From Lichina pygmaea (taxonomy: Eukaryota > Ascomycota > Lichinomycetes > Lichinales > Lichinaceae), in assembly GCA_963422465.1 (NCBI GenBank), contig OY730173.1, positions 2,728,001 to 2,792,000 of the forward strand: DNA of 64,000 bases, written 5' to 3'. Numbering within the stretch: the first letter of the stretch is position 1; every line of letters starts with the position of its first letter. This document shows, one piece after another, positions 34,025 to 46,801 of the stretch. The notes below the pieces were generated by a model. That model saw nothing but the letters and a program-made list of their open reading frames with translations. It was not told where the DNA came from and did not search any database. Position numbers and translations under genes: made by a program.

Positions 34025-37000
34025 CTAGGTATTGGATTGGGAATAGTGGAGTTTGAAAGCTAGATTAAACTGGTTTAGTCTTTTCAAAGACATAAACCAG
34101 TACAAGAACTTCTGTAGTAGCTCTGGGTTTGAAATAATAGTGGTGAAGTCTTGGGGATTAAAAGAGACTTGTTGTCTTTGTCTTGAATAAAGAGAGCATG
34201 AAGAGGTGATATGTTTTGCAGTTTCTTCTGCTTGGCCACACACACATAGTGGGGTAGGGAAGTCAGGAGCTCCAGCTCTGAAAAGAAAACTTGCCAGACC
34301 AATTCTTCCAGTCCTGATTTGCAGTAGCAGACTTGCCTCAGCTTTCTGTAACTCTTTGTAGAGCTTCAGATTGTTTTTGTGTGGCTTTTGACAGAAAGTC
34401 TGCCAGCCTGGATAGCTTCTTCTTTTCTTCTCTTCCCATTGGTCTTCCCACTCTTTAGTAAAGAGCTTTTGTAGTTCTTTCTTTGAACTAGCCTGGTTAG
34501 TAGTTATTTGACTTAACCAAGTGAATTTCCACTTAGGAGAGATAGTTGAGGATTCCTTTAAAGGTTTCTTCAAGAGAGAGGCATAGCTGGAAATAGTGGA
34601 AAAGATACTGTCAAGAAAGTATTTGAGAGGGGAGTTTTGAATAGAAGAAAGAAAACAGGCAGTGTGAAATTTAAAGTATAGGTCTAGAGGTAGAAGAAAA
34701 AGCTCACTCTCTAATAGAAAAGAAGGAGTGGCTTTGAAGGCACCCCCAATAAGTCTTAGGCATCTGTTTTGAAATGAAACAAGAGAAGAGATATTGGAGG
34801 ATTTTCTTAGAGGGTTAAACCAGATCCCCACTGCATAGCTCAGTAGAGATCTCAGTATAGCAGTGTACACCAGACGTGATGTGTGAACTGGAAAGCCCCA
34901 AGTAGAATAGGAAGTTCTAGAAAGAGAAGAGAGTGCTTTCTGTGCTTTTTGAAGAATAATCCTCTGGTGTTTGTGCCAGTGGAGCTTTGCATCTAGGTAC
35001 ACTCCAAGTACTCACACTTCTTCTTTTGGTTTGAGAATCACATTCCCCAGTCTGAGCTTGAGCTGAAGATTGTCTGATCTTCTTCTGGAAAAATGAAGTA
35101 TTTCATATTTCTCAGGTGAGAAGACCATTCCATGTCTTGCAGCCCAGGATAGACATTTGTGGTGTGTGTTCTTTAACTTCAGAAGGTTACTTTTCAAGGA
35201 GTGACCAAAAGCAAGCAGATTTGTATCATCTGCAAACCCCAGGGCAGATACACCAGAAGAGGGAGTATGCACAGTCTCATGCAATTCAGAAATGTAGAAT
35301 AGAAAAAGAATAGGGGATAATGGAGAACCTTGAGGAACTCCACAATGAATAGGAATAGAATAAGACTCAGAATCATCAAAGACAAGAGTGGTAGAGCGCT
35401 TATCACAGAAGGAGTAGATCCAGGAAGCTAGCCAGGCAGGTATTCCTTTTCTTTTCAGAATTTGCTGTAGTATCTTGGGGAGAACTCTGTCATAGGCTCC
35501 TGAGATATCCAGTGAGAGTAGGGATGCAACCATGCCTTCCTTCCAGACTTTTTCCACTTGGGAGGTTAGAAGGAAAAGTGCTGCTTCTGTGGATCTTCCT
35601 TTCCTAAAGCCTATCTGGATATCTGGCAATAGTCCAGCTTCTTCTGCTATCTTGCTTAGTCTGGCTGCAGCAATAGCTTCCATCAGCTTGCCTGTTGTGT
35701 TTAGCAGAGCTATAGGGCACCAGGCTTTAGCTTGATTGTAGGTTCCCTTGCCAGGTTTCCTCAAGCAGACTGTTTTTGCACTCTTAAATCTTTCAGGGAA
35801 GTACTCCAGTTTCCAGCATGTTGAAGTCAGAATAGCTAGAGCTTGGCAGAACCTAGGCCCCAGAGCTCTCAGAAATCCATTTGGCAGCTTATCTCTCCCT
35901 CCTGCTGTGAAAGGTTTCTTCTTGGCCAGAATTTGCTCCACTTCTTCACATGTTACCTTCTGGGAGAGCTGTATCTCAGAGATAGTCTGGGAGCTTTCTG
36001 AGCCTGGTTCTGGAACTAGAGCTTTTGGAAAGAACTGTTGTGAGAAGGCTTTAGTCTTTTCCTCAAAGGTTTTGGCTATTCCTTCTTGTGTTTCCAGGTC
36101 AGGAACCAGAGGAAGATCAGGAGTCTTGTTGGCTTTGGACTTTCCCCACTTTGCAAGCTTCCAGAACTTTGAAGAGCTGGCCAGCTCATGGATTTGGTGT
36201 CTGAAAGTGTTCTGTTTTCCATCTCTGACTGCTTTTTTCTTGAGCTTAGTTGCTTGCTCAAGTTCCTCTTGACTTGCTTGTCTTTTTTGCACTTTTCTTC
36301 TTACTCTTCTTTCCTCTTTAACCTTGTTTTGGATCTCTTGATTCCACCAGGGAACTGAGTGGCCAGATTGCTTCTGGAGCTGTGTGGATTTGCTTGCTAT
36401 TTCTTGGAGAAAGTTGTCATGATACTCCAAGTACTCATCCACTTCATATTTGTCTTGGAAGTGGAAGGGCAGGTGTAGCTTCTCACACTCTACTCTTGCA
36501 AGGTTTGAGTCCAGTGTTCTCCAGTTTCTTTCTGGTTTCCAGATTTTCCTTGGAGGATCCAGGTCCAGGCAGGTTAGTACAGGTCTGTGGTCAGACCCAT
36601 GAAAGAACTGAAGAGCCACTTTAGAGAAAATCAGAGAGTTAGAAAGAGAAGAAGAAATAAAAGACAGATCAATAGAAGAACATGGTTTTTCAGAAAGAGA
36701 TCTTGCTCTGGTAGGGGTGAAAGGTGCAATAGCTAAATCCAGATTTAAATCTTTCATTAGGTCTTAAAACTTGTTTGCAGTCTCAGAGTACAGTCTTCTT
36801 TTCTTTGACCAGTCTGGGTGGTGAAGATTTGAGTCTGTGAGAAGAATATGTTGTCCTTGTTCTTGTAAAGCATTTTGGAGTAAACAGAGAAGAGCTTCTG
36901 ATGCCTCTGTGTAGTTTTCTTGACTTGATGGGGTGAAGTAGAGATTATGTACCCAAAGAGAAGTAGAAGAGTTTTCCAAGTAGATTTCAAGAGAAACAAA

Positions 37001-37262
37001 GTCTTTATTCCAGAAGGTAGGATGAAGAGAGTTTCAGATTTTTATTAATAAGAAAAAGTGTTCTGCCAATCTCTGAACAGTAGAGAGGAAGAAAGGAAGA
37101 GAAAACAGTTGAAGTGCTTGTTTCTAGGTGAGGGTTTTTCCAGGGCTCTTGAAGTGCAATAATGTCCACCTCTTGGAGAGCTGAGGTTGCTAGCAGTAGC
37201 TCTTGGACTGATTGGCTTTTTTGCACATTATACTGGAGAAGTGTCAGCTTTGTGTCTTTCAT
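34025..37262 (-). pseudogene. LINE-A copy 3 ORF2, broken
   Basis: Endonuclease and reverse transcriptase as in copy 1 (SLDISGAYDRV, GFADDTNLLAF, CVCGQAEETAKHITSSC). The reading frame breaks about four times: in the endonuclease part near 37005 and 36760, and near 35005 between the reverse transcriptase and the C-terminal domain. The longest open segment is 36757-35012. Confidence 0.8.
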
Positions 37263-38650
37263 GCAGACATCTCAGCATCAAAGATCTTGAAGGAGTTAGC
37301 TGGTAGCTTTCCTCCAGAGTTGGCTGATCTTGAAGAAAGAATTTGCACTTCTGGGAGTGCACCTCTGAGTCTCTCTGAGCTTCTGCTTGGCTCAGCTGTT
37401 TTACATTTTTTCCCCCCTGGTAGAGACTGAGAGAGAGGGAAAGACATAACTGGGGGTGGTTGTAGAGCTGGAACAGAGGTAGCTGTTGGGATCTCATATT
37501 TTCCTGGGCGTGTGTTCCATACTTCTCTTGCCTTCTTGGCTGCTTCCTGGCGTACTGGACAGACACTGGCCCAGGCTGGGTGAGCTCCTCTGCAGTTGCA
37601 GCATTTTGGCTTGAGAAGCTGTTCAGGAACTTGGCAGGCTCTCCTTTCATGCTGGCCTCCACAGGCACCACACACAGCTTTGTTCTTGCAGAAGCGTGCT
37701 TGGTGCCCATAGCCAAAGCACTTGAAACATTGTGCAATAACTGTGTCTGCCAGAAAAGGTTCTGCTTCATGCATCCTGTGCCCCAGCACTAGCCCACTCT
37801 CAATCAAAAGATTGGCTTGTTCAGGGGTAGCCAGATCCAGGTGGAGAGAGGTAACTGGCTTCTTTTGAGCTATAGCCTTCTTAGACCAGTAGGCTCTCAG
37901 GATGGTGATTTGCTTGCTCAGAGATAGGTTGCTGTTCTGGATTATCTGGTGGGTTTTCTCCAGGTCTTCAGGTTGGATATCTTCTGTTCTGACTCCATGG
38001 ATCAGAACTGGAAATCTCTTGGGCTGGATGGTTGCTTCCTTTGTGAAGATAGCTGATACCCAGGCAGGGTTTTTCTCTAGGAAGACTTTAGTCTCTTGGC
38101 TTTCTGTGTTAATAAGAATATCCCCTGAAGGAAGTTTCCTTACTGCTCTGACCTGCTTGTTGTAGGGGCTGGGTAGTCTGTCTTGAAGAGCCTGGAAAAG
38201 CTGGATGTGAGTTCTATTAGCTATGTCAGGTGGCTGGATACCAGGATGTACAAGAACTTCTTTGAGAATTCTTGCAGGTAGAGGGATTTGTGCTGGAATA
38301 GATTTTTGGACAGCCTGGGCATATGATGGCTTGGCTTCTTGTTTGTCCAGCCGCTTGTTGATATTCTCCAGCTCCTGGAAGATTCTGTTGGTGAGGCCAG
38401 TGGAGCTAGACTGGGCTTCTGTAGGGAAGGAGTTCTTTTTGATATTTTCCCAGCTTTTCAGAATAGATTCTGGGACTGGTTGAGTTTTGATCCAGGAGTC
38501 TACTAGTTTGTAGTCACTCTGGGGAGCTGGTTGGGGGGTAGGAGAGCTGGACTGGGTGCTAGCCAGACTGGGAGCTGGTTGGGAGAGTATAGCTGGTGTA
38601 GCTCTGGTGTTACTTTCTGAAAAGGTGGGTTTTTTCTTCTTGGGAGCCAT
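37259..38650 (-). CDS. LINE-A copy 3 ORF1, uninterrupted
   Basis: A 463-residue zinc-knuckle protein matching copy 1 ORF1 over its length, with CFKCFGYGHQARFC, CGACGGQHERRAC and CCNCRGAHPAWASVC. The frame is open from MAPKKKKPT to the stop, which overlaps the ORF2 ATG in ATGA exactly as in copy 1. Confidence 0.85.
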   Translation of the reverse strand: MAPKKKKPTFSESNTRATPAILSQPAPSLASTQSSSPTPQPAPQSDYKLVDSWIKTQPVPESILKSWENIKKNSFPTEAQSSSTGLTNRIFQELENINKRLDKQEAKPSYAQAVQKSIPAQIPLPARILKEVLVHPGIQPPDIANRTHIQLFQALQDRLPSPYNKQVRAVRKLPSGDILINTESQETKVFLEKNPAWVSAIFTKEATIQPKRFPVLIHGVRTEDIQPEDLEKTHQIIQNSNLSLSKQITILRAYWSKKAIAQKKPVTSLHLDLATPEQANLLIESGLVLGHRMHEAEPFLADTVIAQCFKCFGYGHQARFCKNKAVCGACGGQHERRACQVPEQLLKPKCCNCRGAHPAWASVCPVRQEAAKKAREVWNTRPGKYEIPTATSVPALQPPPVMSFPLSQSLPGGKKCKTAEPSRSSERLRGALPEVQILSSRSANSGGKLPANSFKIFDAEMSA

Positions 38651-39475
38651 GTTAGAGATTGTTTGGCACTGGTTGGGTGTTTCCTGTCTGCAGAGTACTG
38701 CCAGAAAGAAGAGTCACCTGGTTTCCCAGCAGTAATAATCTAGTCCTGGGACCAATCCCCAAGACTAGACTTTCCTGGGCAGCTTTTTCCAACTAAGCTC
38801 TGGGCAAAGCTAGAAGTATTAACCTAGACTAGGGACCAGACCCCCTATCTAGACTTTCCTTGAGCCAAAGACTCTGCTAGCTCCAGAGTCAGTCAGACTC
38901 TAACCATTCCTCTTATCCTGAGACTCTCTCTCTGGTTGTGGGTAGATTGCTGGTTGTTGAAGAAGAAGATCGTGGATTCAAGATCACAACTTTTGACAAA
39001 CAGGTGTGATTCTCAAAGGTGATGGGTTTTCACCTTAAGGTTTGGGTGGTTTCAGAGAGGAACTCGGCTGTTTTCCAGAACATATGACAAATTGTGGTGT
39101 TTGTCAAAATTGATGGTCCTTGAAGAACGTGGTTCTGGCCCAGTTGCATAAGGACATCAGGTATCAGAAGCTTGTTGAGGAATGCCAGCTGCAGGACAAC
39201 CAGTTGTGTGCCACTTCTGCCAACTCTCACCATCCACGTCAAGCACCTCCCACCCAAGCCTCAGTTCCACAGTCAGGAGCTTCAGTTCTACGTCCAGAGT
39301 TCATCAAGCCAGCCTTCATGCCACAGCCACCAAGTCCTACCATGGATCTCAGCCACTCTAAGCTGACGCCAGAAGAGTGAGAACATTGCCGAAGCAAAGG
39401 CCTCTGCTTCTACTGTGGGAACCAAGGTCATGTCTCAATCTTCTGTCCAGTGAAAAGCATGCCTGTTGTTGCCAC

Positions 39476-39746
39476 TGTGACGAGGCAATAGCAGAGCAGA
39501 ACTCAAGCCTAACTGATTTGGTAACCTTGACCTGACTTGGCTTGAGACTTGAGACTTGGATTGATGTACAAGGCGAAAGACAAGGAAGGAAAAGAGAAAA
39601 GAAGAGAAGAAGCTGGGGGAGCAGGAGAAGTTCTTATAGGCAGGGGATCAGGCAACAGCGGAGCAAACAGGCAAACAGTGCAGATGGGACTTCCCGGCAA
39701 GGTGCGTGGCTTGTGCCAGATATGCAACTGGGCCAGAACTGTGACA
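39476..39746 (-). repeat. Gypsy B 3' LTR
   Basis: A 271-bp terminal repeat, followed on the inner side by the polypurine tract (39747-39765, read on the minus strand). Confidence 0.9.
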
Positions 39747-42700
39747 TTACCCCCCTCCTTCACATGGTGAACTCCTGTGAGCCTCAGGCCACTTGTGGGT
39801 GTAGTTCCGTGGCTGTGGTTTCCTTGGGTATTTCTCATGGAAGTTGTAGATGGTGTCTTTGGTGTTGTCAAGATGCTCAATAGGCTCTTCAGTGGTATCT
39901 TCGATTGGCCATCCAGACTATTTGACCAGGTACTTGAACTTCTGTCAAGATGTTGCTGGCTTGGAGTCAAGGATTTCTTCAACCTGGAACTCTTCATCTG
40001 TGTCTTGACCAATGACAGGGCCAGGGTGTTCATTTGATTGGCCAGGGATAGGATTAGCAGGTGTCAGACGTAGAAGGGAAACGTGAAAGACAGGGTGGAT
40101 CTTGAGAGTGTGTGGAAGCTCCAGATGGCAGGCACAGCTTCCGACTGTTTTCAACACCTTGAATAGTCCAATCCACTTGTTGTCAAGCTTTTTGCATGGG
40201 CGGCGTGTCCTGATGTTCTTGGTATTCAGCCAAACAAGATCTCCAGTTTGATAGGATGGTGACGAGACTTGATGCAAATTGGCAGTGTGAGCTTGAGCTT
40301 CCTGGGATAGTCGGAGTTCAGCTTGCAACTGTTCCAGAATCTGCGTCATTTCTCCAGAGATTTCCATAGCATCTTGGTTGCAGGCTTCACCCATGGGTGT
40401 GATGCTGAGCTGTGGATGGAACCCTTTGTTGGCAAAGAACAGTGACATGCCAGAGGAATCAGACTGGGAGTTGTTCTGCGTGAACTCTGCCAGAGGAAGC
40501 CATTGGACCCAGTCATCTTGGAGATAGTTGACATAGGATCTCAGGTAGTGTTCAAGCTCCTGATTCTCTTGTTCTGTCTGACCATCTGTCTCTGGGTGGT
40601 GTCCTGAGGATAGTCATAGCATGATGTCAAGATGGGCACAGAGTACTTTCCAGAATAAGCTGACAAACTGACCTCCTCTGTCTGAGACAATGCTCCTGGG
40701 TAAGCCATGGGTATGGACAACAAACTGGATGAACATCCAGACAAGATGTGAGGTTGTCATCTCAGCACATGGCACAAAGTGGTGTTCTTTGGTGAGACAG
40801 TCAGTGATGACCCAGATGTGCTTGGCACCAGGGAAGCAGGCATCTCTTGACTTGGGCAAGTCAGTAATAAAATCCATAGCCAGATCCTGCCAATGTTGCT
40901 GAGGCACGGGAAGAGACAGCAGCTCTCCTTGGTGATCACAGGCAGGCTTTGCTTGAGAGCAGACATGACAATTCCTGATGTACTGCTGTATGATGTTCAC
41001 CATCTTTAGCCAATAGTACCAACAAGACAGAAGATTGTGGGTCTTGGCAATCCCAGTGTGGCCAGCCATTGCTTGGTCATGGACTTCTTGGAACAGGTGT
41101 AGGCGTAGCTCATCATTCTCAGGGATCCAGAGTCAGTTCTTGTAGAAGAGACAGTCATTTTCCAAGCTGCAGTCTGAGAGAGACACTTCTTGACTGTGCC
41201 TGACACTATCCCTTAGCATCTGTGACACTGTTGCCACTGGATCACCTTCAGCAAGGTTGTTATAGGCAGCTTGGATAACATCTGAAAGAGGTGTAGCATC
41301 AGGTTCAGTGTCAACTGGTGCAGCTTCTGAACATCTCAGGATCTGGATGGGCTTGACTTGAACCTCTGAATGTGCAAGATTCTTGGGCTTGAGGATGACT
41401 TGCTTCATGAAGTCTTGACAGGGATCACTGTCTGACAGGAGGTCTTGGGAATGTTGAGTGAGGGTGTCGGCCTTGCACTGACTGCCTGGATGGTAGCTGA
41501 TCTTGAAATTGAAGCGTGACAAGAACTTGCTCCAACAGGCTTGACGGCGGGAAAAGCACTTTGACAACATGAAGTACTCCAAGTTCTTGTGATCAGAGAT
41601 CACTTTGACAGGTTCTGGAGATCCTTCAAGCTCTGCTCACCATTCTTCAAAGGCACAGACAATTGCCAGCAACTCTTTGTCGTAGATTTCGTAGTTGCAT
41701 TCTGCCAGCAGGTGGTGGCGTGACAAGAAGGCAACAGGGCGTAGAACTCCTTCATGGTCTGGCTGTGACAGGACAGCACCAGAGATGTAGTCAGAAGTGT
41801 CAGTCTCAACAACACACTCCTTCTCCGGATCAAAGTGCTGCAGGATGGGTGCAGTGCTGAACACCTTCTTGATGCTTTCAAACAAGCACTGCTCTGGGGT
41901 TTCCCACTTGAAGGCAACATTCTTCTTGGTCAGAGCTGTGAGCGGGGATGCAAGCTTGGCAAAGTCTTTGATAAACCAGCAGTAGAAGTTTGCAAAGGCA
42001 ATAAAGCTCTGCACTTCCTTGAGACTGGCAGGAGGCTTCCACTCCTTGATGGTGTCAGTCTTGGCTGGGTCCATACTCACAGATCCAGGTCAGCTGTCTT
42101 CAGTGGCAGACTGAATGATGAGGCCAAGGTACTTGACTTGATGGACTTCAAAGTCACACTTGGAGATGTCAACTTGCAGGCTTGCATCTTGTAGTCGACT
42201 GAGAACAAGCTTGACATGCTTCCAGTGTTCCTTGAGTGTCTGACTGTAGATAAGGATGTCATCCACATAGGCAGTGCCAAAGACGTCAAGGATGTCAGGT
42301 CCCAAAACATCATTGATGTAGTTCTGGAACATGCTTGGAGCATTGGCAAGACCAAAGAGCATGACAAGGTATTCGTAGAGGCCTGAGTGTGTGCGGAACA
42401 CAGTCTTCCATTCTTCACCTTCCTTCATCCGGATACAGTTGAAGGCACCAACAATGTCAAGCTTGGTGTACCACACAGCTTTGCAAAGCTGGTCCAACAT
42501 CTCCCAGATCAGTGGTAGGGGGTAACAGTTCTTGATGGTGATAGTGTTGAGTGCTCTGTAGTCTACACAGAAACACAATCCACCTTCTGGCTTCTTGACA
42601 AAGAGGACTGGTGCAGCAGCAGGTGATGAAGATGCTTGAATGAAGCTCTTGTTCAGGTTCTCTGTCAGGTATTTCTTGAGAACTTCAAGTTCTTCTCTGC

Positions 42701-44522
42701 TCATGCTGTACAGAGGTCCAGAGGGTGCCTGGGTTCCTGGTTCCATCTTGATCTTGTGGTCAACTCCTGGGCGTAGAGGAGGAAGCTTGTCAGCATCATC
42801 CTTGCTGAAGACGTCCAGGAACTTGTGGTACTGAGCAGGGAGAAGTGTGGCAGGGTCCACACACTTCTTTGGCTTCAACACCTGCTCAATGTCTCTCAGA
42901 GAAACACTGAACACCTGGTGATCTGGCTTGGCAGCAAGGAGAGAAAATGCGGCAGTATTGATGGGGATTGGCGTGGCAGAAAGAGGCTTGGGATCCTGAG
43001 GCTTTCCAGCAGATGTCTTGGCTTCAAGATCCAAAGAGATTGGATAGCCATTGTTTGACTTGAGGCATGCAGATCAGCAGTGATCTGACTTGAACATGAT
43101 TAAGGTGTTTGCCCAATCAATGTGTGGCCTGTACTTCTGGAGCTATGGCATCCCCAGAATCACATCATAGTGAAGACTAGGAGACACAAAGAGAGAGACT
43201 TCTTCCTGGTGCACACCATGTGCTGTGGTCATGGTTGTCTTGGTGAGATGTGTGGTTTGTGACATCTTGCCATCGAACAATCACAATGTGTGTGGGTAGG
43301 GGAGAGGTTCTTGGTGAAGAGATTGCGTAAAGGAAGCACCAATGCAGCCAAATGCTGAACAGCCAGAGTCAATAAGAGCATTGCACTTGAATTTCCCATC
43401 TAGGATACAAGGAAGAAACAAGCACTTGCTGTCCAATTGCTGGTCTGGAGACAGATAGCCAACATGGAGATCCTTTTCATGTTCTTGGGTGTGACAATGA
43501 CCAAGGACTACTTGTTTTCCGACTCTGGAGTAGTCTCAACAGTGGCAGACTTGGTGGTGGTCGTGGTGGTGGCAACAACAGGCATACTTTTCACTGGACA
43601 GAAGGTTGAGACGTGACCTTGGTTCCCACAGTAGAAGCAGAGACCTTTGCTTCGGCGATGTTCTCGCTCTTCTGGTGTCAGCTTAGAGTGGCTGAGATCC
43701 ATAGTAGGACTTGGTGGCTGTGGTGTGAAGGCTGGCTTGATGAACCCTGGACACAGAACTGAAGCTCCTGACTGTGGAACTGAGGCTTGGGTGGGAGGTG
43801 CTTGACATGGACGGCAAGAGTTGGCAGAAGTGGCACGCAACTGGTTGTCCTGCAGCTGGCATTCCTCAACAAGCTTCTGATAGCTGATGTTCTTGAGGTT
43901 GATGCTGACAAGCTGCTTGGCAAGCTCTTCAGAGACAGCGCATCAAAGATGGCACTTCAAGGTCTTGTTGTTGAAGCCTGTGCGTGGAGCATACTGATTG
44001 AACTCTGTGAAGAACTCAGCAAAGGAACAGTTGGCCTGACGTAAGGTGATGAGCTTTCTCTGAGCTAGGAACTCTGGGTCTGGGTCAGAGAAGGTGTTCC
44101 GGAGATCTTGGACAATGTTGTGCCAGTCAATGTACTGGCCAGCCGTGATCTTAGCTGAGATGTAGGACTGCGCAGTGCCAGTCGTGCGTGAAAAGACGTA
44201 CGCAATCCGCGATGTTTCCGTGGAGTACCAGTCAGTGTTGAGTGTCATCTTGAGTGACAGTGATGTGATGAAGCTCTCAAGCTTCTCATGCGTGATTTCT
44301 GTGTTTCCACCATCACCACTGAAGATCTCTGGGTCAGCAGTGTGTTCGGACTTGGACTTGGGAGTAGTGTTAGTAGCTTGAATTCGCATGAACTCTGCAA
44401 ACATGTTGCGAAGGAACTTGTCATTTCCAGCAACTGGCATGGCTTGGTCTGGTTGTTGAGACATGACAAGGATGTGAATGTGGCTTGGTGAAGTGTGTTA
44501 TGGTTGGGTAGGTCTTTCGCAG

Positions 44523-44793
44523 TGTGACAAGGCAATAGCAGAGCAGAACTCAAGCCTAACTGATTTGGTAACCTTGACCTGACTTGGCTTGAGACTTGAG
44601 ACTTGGATTGATGTACAAGGTGAAAGACAAGGAAGGAAAAGAGAAAAGAAGAGAAGAAGCTGGGGGAGCAGGAGAAGTTCTTATAGGCAGGGGATCAGGC
44701 AACAGCAGAGCAAACAGGCAAACAGTGCAGATGGGACTTCCCGGCAAGGTGTGTGGCTTGTGCCAGATATGCAACTGGGCCAGAACCATGACA
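44523..44793 (-). repeat. Gypsy B 5' LTR
   Basis: A 271-bp terminal repeat, about 98 percent identical to the one at 39476-39746. The internal region starts at 44522 on the minus strand. Confidence 0.9.
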
Positions 44794-46120
44794 GCCACCA
44801 CCACAACCACCACCAAGTCTGCCACTGTTGAGACTACTCCAGAGTCGGAAAACAAGTAGTCCTTGGTCATTGTTATGCCCAAGGATATGAAAAGAATCTC
44901 CATGTTGGCTATCTGTCTCCAGACCAGCAATTGGACAGCAAGTGCTTGTTTCTTCCTTGTATCCTAGATGGGAAATTCAAGTGCAATACTCTTATTGACT
45001 CTGGCTGTTCAGCATTTGACTGCATTGGTGCTTCCTTTGCGCAATCTCTTCACCAAGAACCTCTCCCCTACCCACGCACATTGTGATTGTTTGATGGCAA
45101 GATGTCACAAACCACACATCTTGCCAAGACAATCATGACCACAGCACATGGCGTGCACCAGGAGGAAGTCTCTCTCTTTGTGTCTCCTGGTCTTCACTAT
45201 AATGTGATTCTGGGGATGCCATGGCTCCAGAAGCACAGGCCACACATTGATTGGACAAACACCTCAATCATGTTCAAGTCAGATCACTGCTGATCCACAT
45301 ACCTCAAGTCAAACAATAGCTATCCAATCTCTTTAGATCTTGAAGCCAAGACGTCTGCTGGAAAGCCTCAGAATCCCAAGCCCCTTTCTGCTACACCAAT
45401 CCCCATCAATGCTGCTGTATTTTCTCTCCTTGCTGCCAAGCCAGATCACCAGGTGTTCAGTGTTTCTCCGAGAGACATTGAGCAGGTGTTGAAGCCAAAG
45501 AAGTGTGTGGATCCTGCCACACTTCTCCCTGCTCAGTACCACAAGTTCCTGGATGTCTTCAGCAAGGATGACGCTGACAAGCTTCCTCCTCTACACCCAG
45601 GAGTTGACCACAAGATCAAGATGGAACCAGAAACCCAGGCACCCTCTGGACCTCTGTACAGCATGAGCAGAGAAGAACTTGAAGTTCTCAAGAAGTACCT
45701 GACAGAGAACCTGAACAAGGACTTTATTCAAGCATCTTCATCACCTACTGCTACACCAGTCCTTTTTGTCAAGAAGCCAGAAGGTGGATTGTGTTTCTGT
45801 GTAGACTACAGAGCACTCAACACTATCACCATCAAGAACTGTTACCCCCTGCCACTGATCTGGGAGATGTTGGACTAGCTTTGCAAAGCTGTGTGGTACA
45901 CCAAGCTTGACATTGTTGGTGCCTTCAACCATATCTGGATGAAGGAAGGTGAAGAATGGAAGACTGTGTTCCGCACACACTCAGGCCTCTACGAATACCT
46001 TGTCATGCTCTTTGGTCTTGCCAATACTCCAAGCACATTCCAGAACTACATCAATGATGTTTTGGGACCTGACATCCTTGACGTCTTTGGCACTGCCTAT
46101 GTGGATGACATCCTTGTCTA

Positions 46121-46801
46121 TCTCCCCCTATTGGAAGTTCACTTGGTTAAACCAATTAACTACTAACCAGGTGAGTTCAAAGAAAGAACTACAGAAACTC
46201 TTTGTTAAAGAGTGGGAAAACCAATAGGAGGAGAAGAAAAGAAAAAGCTACTCTGGGTGGCAGGTGTTTTGTCAAAAGCCTCACCACAACAATCTGAAGC
46301 TCTACAAAGAGCTACAGAAAGCTGAGGCAAGTCTACTACTACAAACCAGAACTGGGAGAATTGGCCTGGCAAGTTTTCTATTCAGAGCTGGAGTTCCAGA
46401 CTTTCCTACCCCTTTATGTGTCTGTGGTCAAGCAGAAGAGACAGTGAAACATATCACCTCTTCATGCTCTCTTTATTCAAGTCAAAGACAGCAAGCTCCT
46501 TTTAATTCTCAAGATTTCACTTCTATTATTTCAAACCCAGAGCTTCTACAGAAGTTTCTATACTGGTTCATGTCTTTGAAAAGAGTGAACCAGTTTAATC
46601 TGGCTTTCAAACTCCACTATTCACACTCTAATATCTAGAAGTTTTCTTTCTACCAGTCACTACAAGATTTCCTTTTGCTACATCCTCTAGTCACCCCCAG
46701 TCTTCAGTTTTTATTCCTCTAAAGGTTTTCTGAAGAAAATCACTCTTAGCTAGAAGATCTGCATGGCTGAAAAGCTACTATCAGTGTAAGAATCAAAAAA
46801 A
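46121..46801 (+). mobile_element. LINE-A copy 4, 5'-truncated 3' fragment
   Basis: The last 0.68 kb of a LINE-A, with the C-terminal coding part (CVCGQAEETVKHITSSC) and the 3' UTR with an A-rich tail. It is flanked by 13-bp duplications ACATCCTTGTCTA (46108-46120, 46802-46814) and inserted into the reverse transcriptase region of Gypsy C. The coding part has one stop near 46165 and another near 46228. Confidence 0.9.

Larger units (their letters stand above)
33850..39132 (-). mobile_element. LINE-A copy 3, near full-length, minus strand
   Basis: A complete-length relative of copy 1 in the opposite orientation. The 5' end is near 39132, ORF1 is 38650-37259, ORF2 runs from 37262 to 34025, and the A-rich tail is at 33850-33880. 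It is noticeably diverged from copies 1 and 2, so it is an older or separate lineage. I find no target duplication: the 3' flank is Gypsy A LTR and the 5' flank is Gypsy C, which suggests rearrangement after insertion. Confidence 0.85.
39476..44793 (-). mobile_element. Gypsy B: full-length but broken chromodomain Ty3/Gypsy fossil
   Basis: A 5.3-kb element with both LTRs (39476-39746 and 44523-44793, 271 bp each, TGTGAC...TGACA) and a 5-bp target duplication GCCAC (39471-39475, 44794-44798). It inserted into the gag of Gypsy C. Minus-strand parts are gag (44464-43508), protease (about 43500-43040), reverse transcriptase (43034-42090), RNase H (about 42080-41600), integrase (about 41070-40450), integrase C-terminal region with chromodomain (about 40450-39780) and a polypurine tract beside the 3' LTR. 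The LTRs differ at about 6 of 271 sites, four of them CpG transitions, so insertion is fairly recent. It is broken, with about half a dozen or more breaks. Confidence 0.9.

Noticed and set aside
44523-44793. 5' LTR of Gypsy C
   Set aside because: Its orientation and the GCCAC duplication assign it to Gypsy B; Gypsy C simply resumes after it.
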